This document shows, piece after piece, positions 33,024 through 42,926 of a stretch of DNA of 64,000 nucleotides. Source of the stretch: JBBRRP01 sp038251425. GTDB taxonomy: Bacteria > Myxococcota_A > Polyangia > Polyangiales > Polyangiaceae. The notes under the pieces were generated by a model. That model had not been told where the DNA came from and searched no databases. It worked only from the letters and a program-made list of their open reading frames with translations. The translations under genes were made by a program, and so were the position numbers. Position 1 is the first letter of the stretch. Every line of letters begins with the position of its first letter. Location of the stretch: positions 1-64,000 of the forward strand of contig JBBSBI010000004.1 of NCBI GenBank assembly GCA_038251425.1. The letters are read 5' to 3'.

Positions 33024-35612
33024 TTAAATCTTTTGTTTCAAGCGCGCCAAGAGCTGCAAGGCATCAAGCGGAGTCATATTCTCAATATTCACAGCGCGGA
33101 GTGTTTCGATGGCATCCGCGTGTTGACGTGAGACGTGCGCTGAATCAAAGAGACCAAGCTGCGTGCGCGCCTCTTTCGACGCAGGGCGTTGCTTGGCTCC
33201 ACCCCGCCCATCTTCGAAAGAGGCCAAGAGCGCGCGTGCCCGTGCGAGCACCGATTCGGGAAGCCCGGCTAACTTGGCAACGGCGATGCCATAGCTGCGG
33301 CTGGCAGCACCTGCGACTACGCGGTGTAGGAACACAATGTCTTCACCTTCTTCGCGAGCACTCACGCTGAAGTTGGCCATGTGGCGGGAGTCATTCGCGA
33401 GGCTCGTGAGCTCATGATAATGCGTCGCAAACAGCGCTCGGCATTGCACGGCTTCATCCAGGTATTCGGCAACCGCCCAGGCAATCGCCAGCCCATCAAA
33501 GGTACTCGTGCCGCGGCCAATCTCATCCAAAATCACCAACGAGCGACGTGACGCGCGCCGCAGAATTTCTGCGGTTTCGGTCATTTCTACCATGAACGTG
33601 CTCTGACCTTGCGCCACGTTATCGCTGGCACCCACACGCGAAAGCACGCGATCAATCAGGCCGATCCGAGCGAAACGCGCCGGCACGAAGCTGCCCATCT
33701 GCGCCAGAATCACGGTCAACGCCAACTGTCGCAAGAAGGTGCTCTTGCCCGCCATGTTGGGACCCGTGATGAGCCAGAAGCGTTGCGCCTCAAGATTGAG
33801 CTCCACGTCGTTCGGGACAAACCGCCCTGCGGCCGCCAAACGCTCGACCACCGGATGGCGGCCATCGCGAAGCTCGATCACATCCGAGGCCTCCACCACC
33901 GGCCGACAATAATCGTAACGATGCGCGACCTCAGCCAAAGCCGCCGCTACATCCCAACGAGCCACTAAGCTGGCTAGCTGGTAGAGGCGTGCCCCCGAAG
34001 CAGCTGTTTCCGACACCAATACTGCGAAGAGTTCGAGCTCACGTTCGCGGTGTTGATCTTCGGCTGTCGTAATTCGGTGAGCGAGCTCGTCCAGCTCATC
34101 CGTCGTGAAGCGTTCCCCGCCGCTCACCGTTTGCTTGCGGCGCCAGGCCTTCGGAGCTTTCGCAGTGTGGCTGCGACTCACCTCGATATACCAGCCAAAT
34201 ACGCGAGTAAATCGCACTTTTAAGGTGCCGATATCCGTCTCTTGGCGCAAGCGCGCTTCAAGCTCCAGCATGAGCTCGGCGCCGGTCTTACGCAACGTTG
34301 CAAACTCATCCAACTGAGCGTCATAGCCCGCCTGAAATACGCTACCCTCCTTAGGCTGTGCCGGCGGCCGCTCAACGAGAGCGCGACTGAGCAGCTCCGC
34401 AAGCTCAGCCACTGTATCGATCGAGTCTGACACATGCAGGCTCTCTCTTGCTACGAGGTCCCGCGTCTCAGAAAGCAGCTGGCTGGCTCGTTCGGCCGCG
34501 AGTAGACCATCGCGCATTTTCCCGAGGTCGCGAGGATTCACCTCGCCGAGCGCCGCGCGTACGCTCAAACGTTCAAAATCGGCCACCTCACTCAAGCAAG
34601 CGCGCAGTTCTGCACGGAGCACAGCGTTCTGCACAAAAAACTCGACAGCATCGAGCCGCCGGCGGATCCGTTTCAGCTCAACGAGCGGTGCCAAGATCTG
34701 TCTTCGCAACAACCGCGCACCGAGCGGCGTTACGGTCTCGTCGATGACGTGAAGTAACGTAGCTTCATCGTTTCCGGAGAGTGAGCGCGTGAGCTCTAGG
34801 TGCGCTTGGGTTCGACCGTCCAGGTGCAGACACTGACTCGGATCCCAATGCACCAAGCGCCGCACCGGGAGTTCGCTGCGACCGGGATGACACTCCTTCA
34901 CGTACCGAAGGGCACGCGCAGCCGCGGTGCACGCGCACTCCTTGAGCGCCTGCGCATCCAGCGCCCAATCACCCAACCAACCAGCCGACGCAGACACTTC
35001 TAAAGGTTCATCCAGCCGAACCACCCCAACTGCAAGTGAAGCGCGAACGCTCTCAGCGAACTCCCCAACCAGCTCGGATTCACCGCCCAAGAGCAGCTCC
35101 TCGGGCTGTGCGTGCGCAATTTCCGCGAGGAGCACGGATAGATCCAAAAGCTCAGTCGCGCGCATTTCACCCGTCGAAAGATCGAGCAGCGCGAAACCAA
35201 TACCGCTTCGCGTTGCCTCCACGCTGCAGAGCCAATTGTTGCAATTGGGACGCAGGTGCTCCTCAGCCGTCACCGTACCCGGCGTGAGCACACGCACGAC
35301 CTGCCGTGGAACGATCCCCTTCACAGTGGAGGGATCTGCCATTTGTTCGCAGATGGCGACCTTCTGGCCCTTGGCTAAGAGCCGAGAAAGATAGTTATGC
35401 GCCGCGTGATACGGAACTCCCGCCATCGGGATTTCGTCGGGCTTTCCTTTGTTGCGGCTGGTCAGCGTCAGGTCAAGCAAGCGTGCGCCCAACACGGCAT
35501 CGTCACCGAACATTTCATAGAAATCACCTAAGCGAAAGAAAATCAGCGCATCCGGATAGGCGCGCTTGGCCTCCGCATGCTGCTGCATCACCGGTGTGTT
35601 CGGCCCTGCCAC
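33024..35612 (-). CDS. mutS: DNA mismatch repair protein MutS
   Basis: 862 residues, MutS1 type. The mismatch-reading Phe-x-Glu is F31-Y32-E33 in RLGDFYEMFGDDA. Connector, lever and clamp regions follow. The ATPase has Walker A GPNMAGKSTFL near residue 615, Walker B SLVILDEIGRGTS and TFDGLAIAWA. The start is GTG at 35612, preceded by AAGGGG; the usual TPxMQQ segment follows at once. It binds mispairs and slipped loops and recruits MutL. It lies alone between hrpB (convergent) and a lipoprotein gene 51 bases upstream. Confidence 0.97.
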   Translation of the reverse strand: MAGPNTPVMQQHAEAKRAYPDALIFFRLGDFYEMFGDDAVLGARLLDLTLTSRNKGKPDEIPMAGVPYHAAHNYLSRLLAKGQKVAICEQMADPSTVKGIVPRQVVRVLTPGTVTAEEHLRPNCNNWLCSVEATRSGIGFALLDLSTGEMRATELLDLSVLLAEIAHAQPEELLLGGESELVGEFAESVRASLAVGVVRLDEPLEVSASAGWLGDWALDAQALKECACTAAARALRYVKECHPGRSELPVRRLVHWDPSQCLHLDGRTQAHLELTRSLSGNDEATLLHVIDETVTPLGARLLRRQILAPLVELKRIRRRLDAVEFFVQNAVLRAELRACLSEVADFERLSVRAALGEVNPRDLGKMRDGLLAAERASQLLSETRDLVARESLHVSDSIDTVAELAELLSRALVERPPAQPKEGSVFQAGYDAQLDEFATLRKTGAELMLELEARLRQETDIGTLKVRFTRVFGWYIEVSRSHTAKAPKAWRRKQTVSGGERFTTDELDELAHRITTAEDQHRERELELFAVLVSETAASGARLYQLASLVARWDVAAALAEVAHRYDYCRPVVEASDVIELRDGRHPVVERLAAAGRFVPNDVELNLEAQRFWLITGPNMAGKSTFLRQLALTVILAQMGSFVPARFARIGLIDRVLSRVGASDNVAQGQSTFMVEMTETAEILRRASRRSLVILDEIGRGTSTFDGLAIAWAVAEYLDEAVQCRALFATHYHELTSLANDSRHMANFSVSAREEGEDIVFLHRVVAGAASRSYGIAVAKLAGLPESVLARARALLASFEDGRGGAKQRPASKEARTQLGLFDSAHVSRQHADAIETLRAVNIENMTPLDALQLLARLKQKI

Positions 35613-35662
35613 TCCCCTTGCCTAACAAGAACACCGGCAGAAAGGTAGTGAGAACAAGCGGC

Positions 35663-38629
35663 TCAATAGTAAGAGACGGAACCACGCTGCGGCGTCACCA
35701 GGTCGATCAGTGAAAGCCCGAGAGTGCTGCCATCCACGATTCCGAGTTCGCCAAGGCCTGGAATGTGCTCAAGCGCCACAGGCAAGACACGGCCCGAGCT
35801 GGCTTCAAGTCCGCCAAAACTTAGGAACATCGGTGAGAAACCACCGATCGTGCGCCACGTGAACAGCATGTCACGCTCACTTGGGCTGCTGCCTCGATAC
35901 ACAGCGAAGCGGGCGGTCAGGCCATTGAACACGCACGGACTCTCCGCAGGAAGGGGGCCACCTATGACGCTTAAGGCGCTGACGGGGCCAACGGGATTGA
36001 CGCACACCTCGCCCGGAGTGGCACTGGTCCCGAACGGTAAGACCTCAAATGCGCGGCCTTCGAAGAAAGCTTTGCCAGGATCGCTGCTCAGCACACATTC
36101 AAATCTGCCATCTTGGCTTTGCTTCCCCACAACGCGGTGACGAAAGCCTCCGCTAGACCCTTGCATCACCCACTGTTTACCGCCGCGCACGACATAGGAG
36201 ACAGGCCCCGGGAAGCAGCAGGCTGCCTGGGAATTTACTAACGCCACCTCGCCCTGTCGGGGTGCCACCAAGAGCTCTCCTTCGTGAGCTTCTTCAATTC
36301 GGAAGTCACGACTGACTTCCAAAATTTGACTGTCAGGTGCACCAAAGAAATCGCGACAAGTCGCGTAACTACAGGAGTTGGCTTGTGCTGATTGCCAATA
36401 GGGATCCTGGGCGTTGGGCACGTCGGACACGAGCTGCACGTAGTCGGCATACTCAGTCGCGAAACTTGTGAGCGCCTGTCCGACGAGCGCAAATTTCTCG
36501 GCTCCGAGGACCTGCATCAACGCTTCGCTCTGCACGCCTTGCGCGCAAAACAGCCCATTTTCGTCCTTGAGCACCGTTAGAGCCCCCGCATTAGGCTTCA
36601 GAACACCCGTCGAGCTCACTCCGCCCACGGCTCCCTCAAAGGTCAACGCTACATTTTCTGCGTAGGGAAACGCACGCGGTTGATTGAGCGGCAGGGTGAT
36701 GGAGCTGCGTTCAGCCGCGCCTGGATCCCGTTCGAGCAGGTTGGGTGTGCTTGGGTCGGTGCTGTAAAGCGTGGTGTTGACGAAAACTTGCGCACACGTA
36801 TCACCGGTGCACGGCGCGGACCCCAAACCTGGATAGTCGACGGGCAAGAGCTTCGGATGAGTTTTGCCAGAGTCCGTCAGGTTAGTCGACAGTCGAACGC
36901 CAAACCGGGTCAACGTTGGAAACTGCGTGAGCGCCGGAGCTCGCACCCCGAAGTCTGTCCGATTGACCATAGTTTGGGCTGAGCGAACTCGATGTGGCTC
37001 CACCACGTGACAGCTGACCTCGTTCGTGACGGTGAACGCACCGGCAGGCGTGCGGTCGTTGCTGAGGAAGGGGGGCAGATCGGCAGCATCACTTTTGCAG
37101 CCCCGGAAGTTTTCGATCGAAGATTTCTGGGTCGCCCCAGGGCGGCGGCAGTCGGCGTCCGCGTCGTCCACGTCTAACACCGCGACCTGGCCGCTGGCCA
37201 GCAAAACGAAGCCAAAAGTGCCCCTCAACGGCGTCGGGCCTGCACCCGACCTGAGGTCCGAACTGGGCCGGTATTTCACCTCTGGCAAGTCGGTGTTGGT
37301 GACCGCTGGATCCGGATTGCAGCGCGTGCCAACGACGCCAATCCCCGTGGGGCCGGTGGTCGGAACATCGTGATTCGCAAAGACAACATCCGCAGCTGGC
37401 GCCGTGAAGCTAATGCGATCGGCATCCTCAAGCGGCATGCGCGCCGACCCAGGACGCACCAGCGGTGTTTGCTGGTTGGACTGCGCTCCAACGTCGAAAA
37501 TCATGACGCTCGCGGCGGGCTCATCGCCATCGTCAATTGCATACAGGAAACGTTCAAGATTCGCGGTCAGCGGGCTAACAGCTACTTTGGTGGTGGTGAC
37601 CACGCGCTTCGGGTGCCGAAGCGAGGTCGGCAGAAGCGGCGCCTGCTCGATCGGCAGGCAGGGGTCGGTCACATCAAGGCGATGGATCACTGGAGCACCG
37701 CTATCCGAGATGTAAAGCGTGCTATCTGCCAGCGCCACATCGGAGGGGCGAGACACAAACCCCGTACCTGACAAGTCGTAGTGCCGCGCACTCGCTGTGC
37801 CAGGAACGGACGACAAATCGAGAGGCAATGGCTGCTCTATCCCGTCCGTCGGGCGCTCCGAACGGAGTGGCAGCCAAGCTTCAATCTCGCAAGGAGCGAA
37901 AGAGCCAGAATTTCTGTCCACAATGGCTTGTGCGTCGAGCACTGCCACGGCTCCCTGATCCGGCAACAGCACCAGTAGCTTGCGACGACCGGCAAACGGA
38001 ACACTCGAACGGGTGAGATCGGCTGAGCAGGCCGCGCGTGAAGCGACTGCTGGCGGTCCAACCTCGGCTTCGGCGCTGAGGCAACTCCTACGAACACTGC
38101 CGTCTGGGCGGGCAGGGTCCGTGAGCAAGAGGAGCTTCTTTGGGGCCGAAGGGAGTGCGCAGGCAGGGAGCTCCGAGATGTCCGAGGACTTTTCGATACA
38201 CGAGGTGGGCAGAGCAAAGATCCCCTCACGGCCGGGCTCGGCGACGGCGACGAAGCTGGCCTGACCGTCCGGAGTCGAGACGATATCCGTGGGGCGAGCG
38301 CCGACGGCTAAAAACGAAAACCCAGGCACCGATGGGTTGACGTCAACGACGCCACCCCGAGTAACATCAATCACAGCAACTTCGCCGGTGAGCGTCTGCG
38401 TTACTAATCCCAAGATCCGATTCTGGAGCGAAAATGGGCTCGTGCGATCGGGGCATTCCCGCATGTCTTTGCCGACACCACCAGGCCCAACGCAAACGAA
38501 AGAAACCGCTCCCGCAGCTTGGAGTGAGCGTAGGGGAACTTCGCTTGAATTGTTCGTGCAACCTGACAACCAACACAGGCCGAGTGCGGCAACGAGCCTT
38601 CTACCAAAGATGCGAATAGAGGATTTCAT
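35663..38629 (-). CDS. Large propeller-like lipoprotein, coupled to its neighbour
   Basis: 988 residues. The lipoprotein signal ends in LSGC with Cys at 24. The chain is beta-rich with repeated units of YVTN/lactonase-like style (GFSFLAVGARPTDIVST, SRPSDVALADSTLYISDSG, GFVLLASGQVAVLDVDD). Many Cys occur in pairs (CSYATC, AACCFPG), as expected of a disulfide-bonded extracytoplasmic protein. The start ATG overlaps the stop of the upstream lipoprotein gene (ATGA), so the two are probably made together. No catalytic motif is recognised. It could be a surface or periplasmic binding protein. Confidence 0.7.
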   Translation of the reverse strand: MKSSIRIFGRRLVAALGLCWLSGCTNNSSEVPLRSLQAAGAVSFVCVGPGGVGKDMRECPDRTSPFSLQNRILGLVTQTLTGEVAVIDVTRGGVVDVNPSVPGFSFLAVGARPTDIVSTPDGQASFVAVAEPGREGIFALPTSCIEKSSDISELPACALPSAPKKLLLLTDPARPDGSVRRSCLSAEAEVGPPAVASRAACSADLTRSSVPFAGRRKLLVLLPDQGAVAVLDAQAIVDRNSGSFAPCEIEAWLPLRSERPTDGIEQPLPLDLSSVPGTASARHYDLSGTGFVSRPSDVALADSTLYISDSGAPVIHRLDVTDPCLPIEQAPLLPTSLRHPKRVVTTTKVAVSPLTANLERFLYAIDDGDEPAASVMIFDVGAQSNQQTPLVRPGSARMPLEDADRISFTAPAADVVFANHDVPTTGPTGIGVVGTRCNPDPAVTNTDLPEVKYRPSSDLRSGAGPTPLRGTFGFVLLASGQVAVLDVDDADADCRRPGATQKSSIENFRGCKSDAADLPPFLSNDRTPAGAFTVTNEVSCHVVEPHRVRSAQTMVNRTDFGVRAPALTQFPTLTRFGVRLSTNLTDSGKTHPKLLPVDYPGLGSAPCTGDTCAQVFVNTTLYSTDPSTPNLLERDPGAAERSSITLPLNQPRAFPYAENVALTFEGAVGGVSSTGVLKPNAGALTVLKDENGLFCAQGVQSEALMQVLGAEKFALVGQALTSFATEYADYVQLVSDVPNAQDPYWQSAQANSCSYATCRDFFGAPDSQILEVSRDFRIEEAHEGELLVAPRQGEVALVNSQAACCFPGPVSYVVRGGKQWVMQGSSGGFRHRVVGKQSQDGRFECVLSSDPGKAFFEGRAFEVLPFGTSATPGEVCVNPVGPVSALSVIGGPLPAESPCVFNGLTARFAVYRGSSPSERDMLFTWRTIGGFSPMFLSFGGLEASSGRVLPVALEHIPGLGELGIVDGSTLGLSLIDLVTPQRGSVSYY

Positions 38630-40137
38630 TTTGAGGCTCTGGGCGCGCTGGGTTGGCCAACGGAAAGGACAATCTTGGCGTAATCACCCGTGTGCGAGCG
38701 ATCGAGATCAATGACTCCGATGTAGGAATCTGTGAAATGAGCCACATACGCCACGTGGCGCTGTTCGTCGACAACGAGGGCGTGAGGCCCCCGGCCCGTT
38801 CGAATCTCGGTTTCCAATTGTCCGCGCACGGGGTCGTACACAAAGATCAGTCGTGAATCGAAACACAGCACAAACACTCTGAGTTCGAGCTTGCCTTGTT
38901 CGTTCAAGATCCGACCGAGCACGACCCGAGATGGGCCGAACGAAAGCGGGATAGTCTGTTTGAACGCGGGCAGCTGAAGGCCCGCCTCACCCGTTTCTGG
39001 CTGCTGAATTTCACCGATTAAAAGGCTAGCCGGAGTCCGATTGGCCATGAAAACCGCGCCCGGGATGCGGGCTGCAGCGCTCAAGCATTCAGCGTCCCCT
39101 TGGGCGCAGCTTTCTTCAGCGGCGCGGCGTTTCGAACTATCGAGTACAATGCCTCGAGAGTCACTCCCGAAGGCGTTGGCATTCACGCCCACACGCCCAA
39201 CCTCCCGGGCCTGAGGAGGCAATGGAGCGGACGCTTCTGCGTCAAGAAACTTGACTAAGCGAACTTCCGGAGAAGTCCGCGCCGTTAACAAGAACGCGGG
39301 ACTTTGTGATGCCTTGGCGCGAGCAGGCGGAACCAACGCAATCGCGCTAGGCCGGAACGTTCCCCCAAAGGAAGTGGGTGCAAGAATGCCAAGCGAGCGG
39401 AGGGTCAGCCCCCGAGACCAATCGTGATCGAACACAGAGATCTGCGCTCCCTCAGTCTCCTGATGAATGCCAAGCAGGGCGTGCCCGTCAAGTGTAGCTG
39501 CTAGGCCCACCGGCTCCCTCGGCAGCTCGATCGCACGCCCAAGCTGATCAACGCCGCTTTTCACGGAGAACGATGCGCCGCATTCGCGCTGCCCATCCAC
39601 ATCGCAGTGCAGGCTCCCATCGGCATCGGCATCAACAAACGCCACCGAAGCACTCCCACGCAATGGCAGGAACATTCTTCCAGGCGCTCCAGCCGACTCG
39701 GTTGCCGGCCGGGTTAGGTAAAGGAGGTCGGTCGCAAATGCCCCGATCTTGACGGCGTCCGTGAGCAGTGAGCCGCCGCCGCCTTGGGGTGAGCCTATCG
39801 CCACAGGCGCGCAGGGCCCCGGCACGAGGATCTGATCCGCCGCACTCGCCTCACCCAGGGCACCACACCGACCGCGACAATCCATTCCCGGCGCGCAGTA
39901 CGCAGGCATGAATGACAAGATTCGAGCAGTATCTAAGGACTGAAGAGTCCCACCGTTAAATTGAAGGTCGAAATCGCTATTCGCGACGAAGAGATGCTGA
40001 CCTGCCGGATCCAGTGATAGTCCGACGGGAAAGTAAACCCTGTCCGGGGGCGGCGTGATCCCATCACCCGCGCCTGAACAGCCCATCAGAATGCCGCAAG
40101 CAACGACGATTAGCTTCTTCGTGAACGGGTTCATCAA
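38626..40137 (-). CDS. Propeller-like lipoprotein (partner of the 988-residue lipoprotein)
   Basis: 503 residues with lipobox LMGC (Cys 20). The mature part begins with a YVTN/YncE-like blade pattern, YFPVGLSLDPAGQHLFVANSD, and has similar blades to the end, including RHVAYVAHFTDSYIGVIDLD. Cys-rich loops (CAPGMDCRGRCG, HCDVDGQRECG, ESCAQGDAEC) suggest disulfides. It is first in a two-gene unit with the larger lipoprotein. I know no function; the pairing suggests a complex on the outer membrane. Confidence 0.75.
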   Translation of the reverse strand: MMNPFTKKLIVVACGILMGCSGAGDGITPPPDRVYFPVGLSLDPAGQHLFVANSDFDLQFNGGTLQSLDTARILSFMPAYCAPGMDCRGRCGALGEASAADQILVPGPCAPVAIGSPQGGGGSLLTDAVKIGAFATDLLYLTRPATESAGAPGRMFLPLRGSASVAFVDADADGSLHCDVDGQRECGASFSVKSGVDQLGRAIELPREPVGLAATLDGHALLGIHQETEGAQISVFDHDWSRGLTLRSLGILAPTSFGGTFRPSAIALVPPARAKASQSPAFLLTARTSPEVRLVKFLDAEASAPLPPQAREVGRVGVNANAFGSDSRGIVLDSSKRRAAEESCAQGDAECLSAAARIPGAVFMANRTPASLLIGEIQQPETGEAGLQLPAFKQTIPLSFGPSRVVLGRILNEQGKLELRVFVLCFDSRLIFVYDPVRGQLETEIRTGRGPHALVVDEQRHVAYVAHFTDSYIGVIDLDRSHTGDYAKIVLSVGQPSAPRASK

Positions 40138-40188
40138 CGGGGCGCGAGCCTAGTTGCACAACCCACACACCGCAATGTTAACGGGAAC

Positions 40189-40368
40189 TCAGATCTCGAA
40201 GATCACCACGCCACGTTCCACATCATCCTTGGCAGGCTTTGGCTCTGCTTCAGGGCGATGGGGATAGACGTCGATCGGCAGCTCCAAACGAGGCTGCTCA
40301 GCCCGACGACGACGGCGATCTTCTTCTTCTCTGCGACGTATCTGTTCGATGATGAACGGGGGTAGCAT
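40189..40368 (-). CDS. Conserved-looking 59-residue basic/acidic protein
   Basis: The frame runs from ATG 40368 to TGA 40189, with GAGG at 6-7 bases before the start. The product begins MLPPFIIEQIRRREEEDR, has an Arg-rich run, a Pro-rich middle and ends GVVIFEI. I recall similar short proteins with a PPFIIEEIRRRE start and a GVVIIDI-type end in many Myxococcota, which argues that it is a real gene although small. It has no signal or membrane segment. Role unknown; the N-terminal part may be an amphipathic helix. Confidence 0.7.
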   Translation of the reverse strand: MLPPFIIEQIRRREEEDRRRRRAEQPRLELPIDVYPHRPEAEPKPAKDDVERGVVIFEI

Positions 40369-40626
40369 TCGTGGCCTCGTTTCTGGGCAACTGTGCCGAC
40401 CTATTAAGAGTAATCTAGTCGCGCGTTCCTATTGGTCAAGTTCGGTCACTTTCGGCGATCCTTTAGCCTAAACGGCCGCCACCACCGAAAGGGCGTAGGT
40501 CGCTGTGCGTGCGCTGGTCTCGACCTGGCCATTCTCCCTGGAATTCGTAGATTGAACTGGCTTCCGTGTGGGTCCAACCAGACCGCAGGCGTGCGAGGAA
40601 GGGCGCTTTGATGATACGTTCGAATC

Positions 40627-41931
40627 GTGACGGGCGGCCCCAGAAGATGGATGAGTTGCGCGGCGGCCGCCCTTGGCTTGTGGTGGTCGGCCAGGGCCCA
40701 CGCCGCCTTCGCCTTCAACGACTCCAGCTGGGAAGGCACCAGCGAATTTCTGGCTGCCGCTCGGGAGACGCTCGGGACCCAGCGGGTTCAAATCCTTTCT
40801 GCATTGGATTTTGGAACGCTAAAACCGGCCGATGGGCTCCTCATCCTGCATCCCGAATCGGATCTCAGCTACGAGCAACTGAGCCGATTCATGAGCGTTG
40901 GCGGACGCGTCGCCATACTCGACGACTACGGAAGCGGTGCGCGCCTACTCAAACGTTTCCAGATCACCCGCGTGAATGCTCCGCTCGACCCGGTCGAGAC
41001 CCTGCGAAACAACGCTGAGCTGGCGATAGCCGTTCCAGCATTTCAGAGTTCTAAGAATCACGTGGGGCGGCATCCGACTGCGCTGAACGTGACTCACCTC
41101 GTGACCAACCATCCGACGGTCTTTGTGCATGAACACCTCACCCCCATTCTCTCGATTCGCACGCGAGGAGGTGGGGAAGCTGCATTGGCCGTCACCGGTG
41201 TCATTGGGGACCGTGGCCGGCTGCTCGCGATGGGTGACCCATCCGCGTTTATTAACCTCATGCTGCGATACCCAGGAAACCGGCAGTTTGCGAAAGGACT
41301 CGTGCAGTATCTCGTCGGCCCCGACACTTGGGGCGCGCGCGGCGGAACTCTGTACTTGCTCGCCAATGCGTTTCCACAGGTGGGCACCTTCGGGCAACCG
41401 GCGTCGGTGCTCGAACGCGTGCGCGAAGGCGTTGATAGTATGGTGGACGGACTTTCGCGCACTCGCGAACAGGGGCTGCCCGATGTCATCGCTTACATGC
41501 TCGCGGCGGCGTGCTCACTCGGTGCCCTCGCCTGGGCCCTCCTTCGCGCCACCAAGCCCTATCGCAGACTGACGCCACGCTACGCGCTGGCCGCTCCGCT
41601 GGCAGCCCAAGGCGGAACAGCGGGGCGCGCTGCTGTACTGGCAGCTCCGACCACCCACGGGGCGCTCACGCTCGTTGAACTGAAGGGAGCCATCACCGAG
41701 CGCTTTGCGGCGCGCCTGCAACTTGAGCCCCACCCCTCTGCGGCTCAGATACTTCATGAAGCCGAGCACCAAGCCGTCCTTGATAAGCACGCCTTGGCGG
41801 AGCTGAAGGCGCTGATTTCCGAGCTTGAATCCGCCGAAAACAACCTAGTTGGGCCAAGGCCGAGGCAGATCCGTGGCGGCGAGGTCGATCGCCTACGGAA
41901 GCGGGCCCTCAAACTCTTGAAAGCATTGTAA
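40627..41931 (+). CDS. DUF4350-domain membrane protein
   Basis: 434 residues. A signal-like N-terminus (AAAALGLWWSARAHA) is followed by the DUF4350 pattern: DGLLILHPESDLSYEQLSRFM, VGGRVAILDDYGSG, GRLLAMGDPSAFINLML and ANAFP. A membrane helix lies near residues 290-308 (VIAYMLAAACSLGALAWALL), then a cytoplasmic helical tail. DUF4350 proteins regularly sit with MoxR ATPases and DUF58 proteins; here MoxR follows after 23 bases. The start is GTG 40627, with ATG 40651 as an alternative. Biochemical role unknown. Confidence 0.8.
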   Translation: MTGGPRRWMSCAAAALGLWWSARAHAAFAFNDSSWEGTSEFLAAARETLGTQRVQILSALDFGTLKPADGLLILHPESDLSYEQLSRFMSVGGRVAILDDYGSGARLLKRFQITRVNAPLDPVETLRNNAELAIAVPAFQSSKNHVGRHPTALNVTHLVTNHPTVFVHEHLTPILSIRTRGGGEAALAVTGVIGDRGRLLAMGDPSAFINLMLRYPGNRQFAKGLVQYLVGPDTWGARGGTLYLLANAFPQVGTFGQPASVLERVREGVDSMVDGLSRTREQGLPDVIAYMLAAACSLGALAWALLRATKPYRRLTPRYALAAPLAAQGGTAGRAAVLAAPTTHGALTLVELKGAITERFAARLQLEPHPSAAQILHEAEHQAVLDKHALAELKALISELESAENNLVGPRPRQIRGGEVDRLRKRALKLLKAL

Positions 41932-41954
41932 GCTCGAAAGCTTGGAGTGGTGCA

Positions 41955-42926
41955 TTGAGTCAAGCCCTACAGATCAATGAAATCGAAGCGGCGCGCGAGC
42001 GCTTGAACCGCGTGCGAACCCAAGTGGCGCGTGTCTATGTCGGGAACCCCGCAGCCGTCGACATGCTGCTGGTTGGCCTCCTAGCGCGCGGGCACGTGCT
42101 GTTGGAGGGTGTCCCCGGTGTCGCAAAAACAACGCTGGTGAAGACCTTCGCCGCGACGCTTGGGATGACGGTGCGTCGCGTACAATTCACACCCGACCTA
42201 TTGCCCGCGGACATCACCGGCACCTACGTGCTGAACCCCAAGGATGGCACCTTCGCGCTGCGGGGAGGCCCGATCTTTACGAACATTCTCTTGGCGGATG
42301 AGATCAACCGCGCGCCCGCGAAAACTCAATCGGCTTTGCTCGAAGCCATGCAGGAACACCAGGTTACCATCGAAGGGGACCGCTTCGTCTTGCCGGATCC
42401 TTTCTTCGTCCTGGCAACCCAAAATCCAATTGATCTGGAGGGTACGTATGCCCTACCCGAGGCTCAAATTGATCGCTTCCTCCTGCGCGTACGGATGGGC
42501 TATCCAAGCGTTCGCGAAGAAGTGAGCATGCTCCGCACGCACGGAGTGGCGGCACCCGAGGTCGAGCCTGTGCTCTCAGCAGAAGACGCCACGCGACTCC
42601 AGTCGATTGCCGCTCGGGTGCACGTTGAGGACGATTTGTACGAGTATGCAGTGCTTCTAACGAGCTTTACCCGCAGCCACCCCAAGGTCGTGCTGGGAGC
42701 GTCGCCGCGCGCTTCGCTCAGCCTGTTGCGCGCTGCAAAAGGCAGCGCGGTGCTAAAAGGACGCCCGTTCCTCACCCCCGATGACATCCAGGACGTGGCG
42801 TCCGCCGCACTCGCGCATCGCTTGATTCTAGTGCCCGAGCTTGAGGGTGATGTCCGCGCACGCACTGGCATCATCGAAGAAGCCCTCGGCAAGGTGAGCT
42901 ATCGCAGGAACGTGCGGCCGCTCTGA
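41955..42926 (+). CDS. MoxR-family AAA+ ATPase
   Basis: 323 residues. Walker A is LEGVPGVAKTTLVKTF, Walker B ILLADEINRAPAKTQSALLEAM, sensor 1 VLATQNPIDLEGTYALPEAQ, and the arginine finger/sensor 2 region SPRASLSLLRAAK. MoxR ATPases act as chaperones or metal-insertion motors, usually with DUF58 and VWA proteins. The start is TTG at 41955 with a GGAG upstream. The matching DUF58 gene is 5.5 kb downstream, beyond an accessory stretch. Confidence 0.95.
   Translation: MSQALQINEIEAARERLNRVRTQVARVYVGNPAAVDMLLVGLLARGHVLLEGVPGVAKTTLVKTFAATLGMTVRRVQFTPDLLPADITGTYVLNPKDGTFALRGGPIFTNILLADEINRAPAKTQSALLEAMQEHQVTIEGDRFVLPDPFFVLATQNPIDLEGTYALPEAQIDRFLLRVRMGYPSVREEVSMLRTHGVAAPEVEPVLSAEDATRLQSIAARVHVEDDLYEYAVLLTSFTRSHPKVVLGASPRASLSLLRAAKGSAVLKGRPFLTPDDIQDVASAALAHRLILVPELEGDVRARTGIIEEALGKVSYRRNVRPL

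Noticed and set aside
32777..33370. Reading frames in the hrpB-mutS gap
   Set aside because: They run antisense into mutS, lack family resemblance and ribosome sites, and have Arg/Pro/Ser-rich shadow composition.
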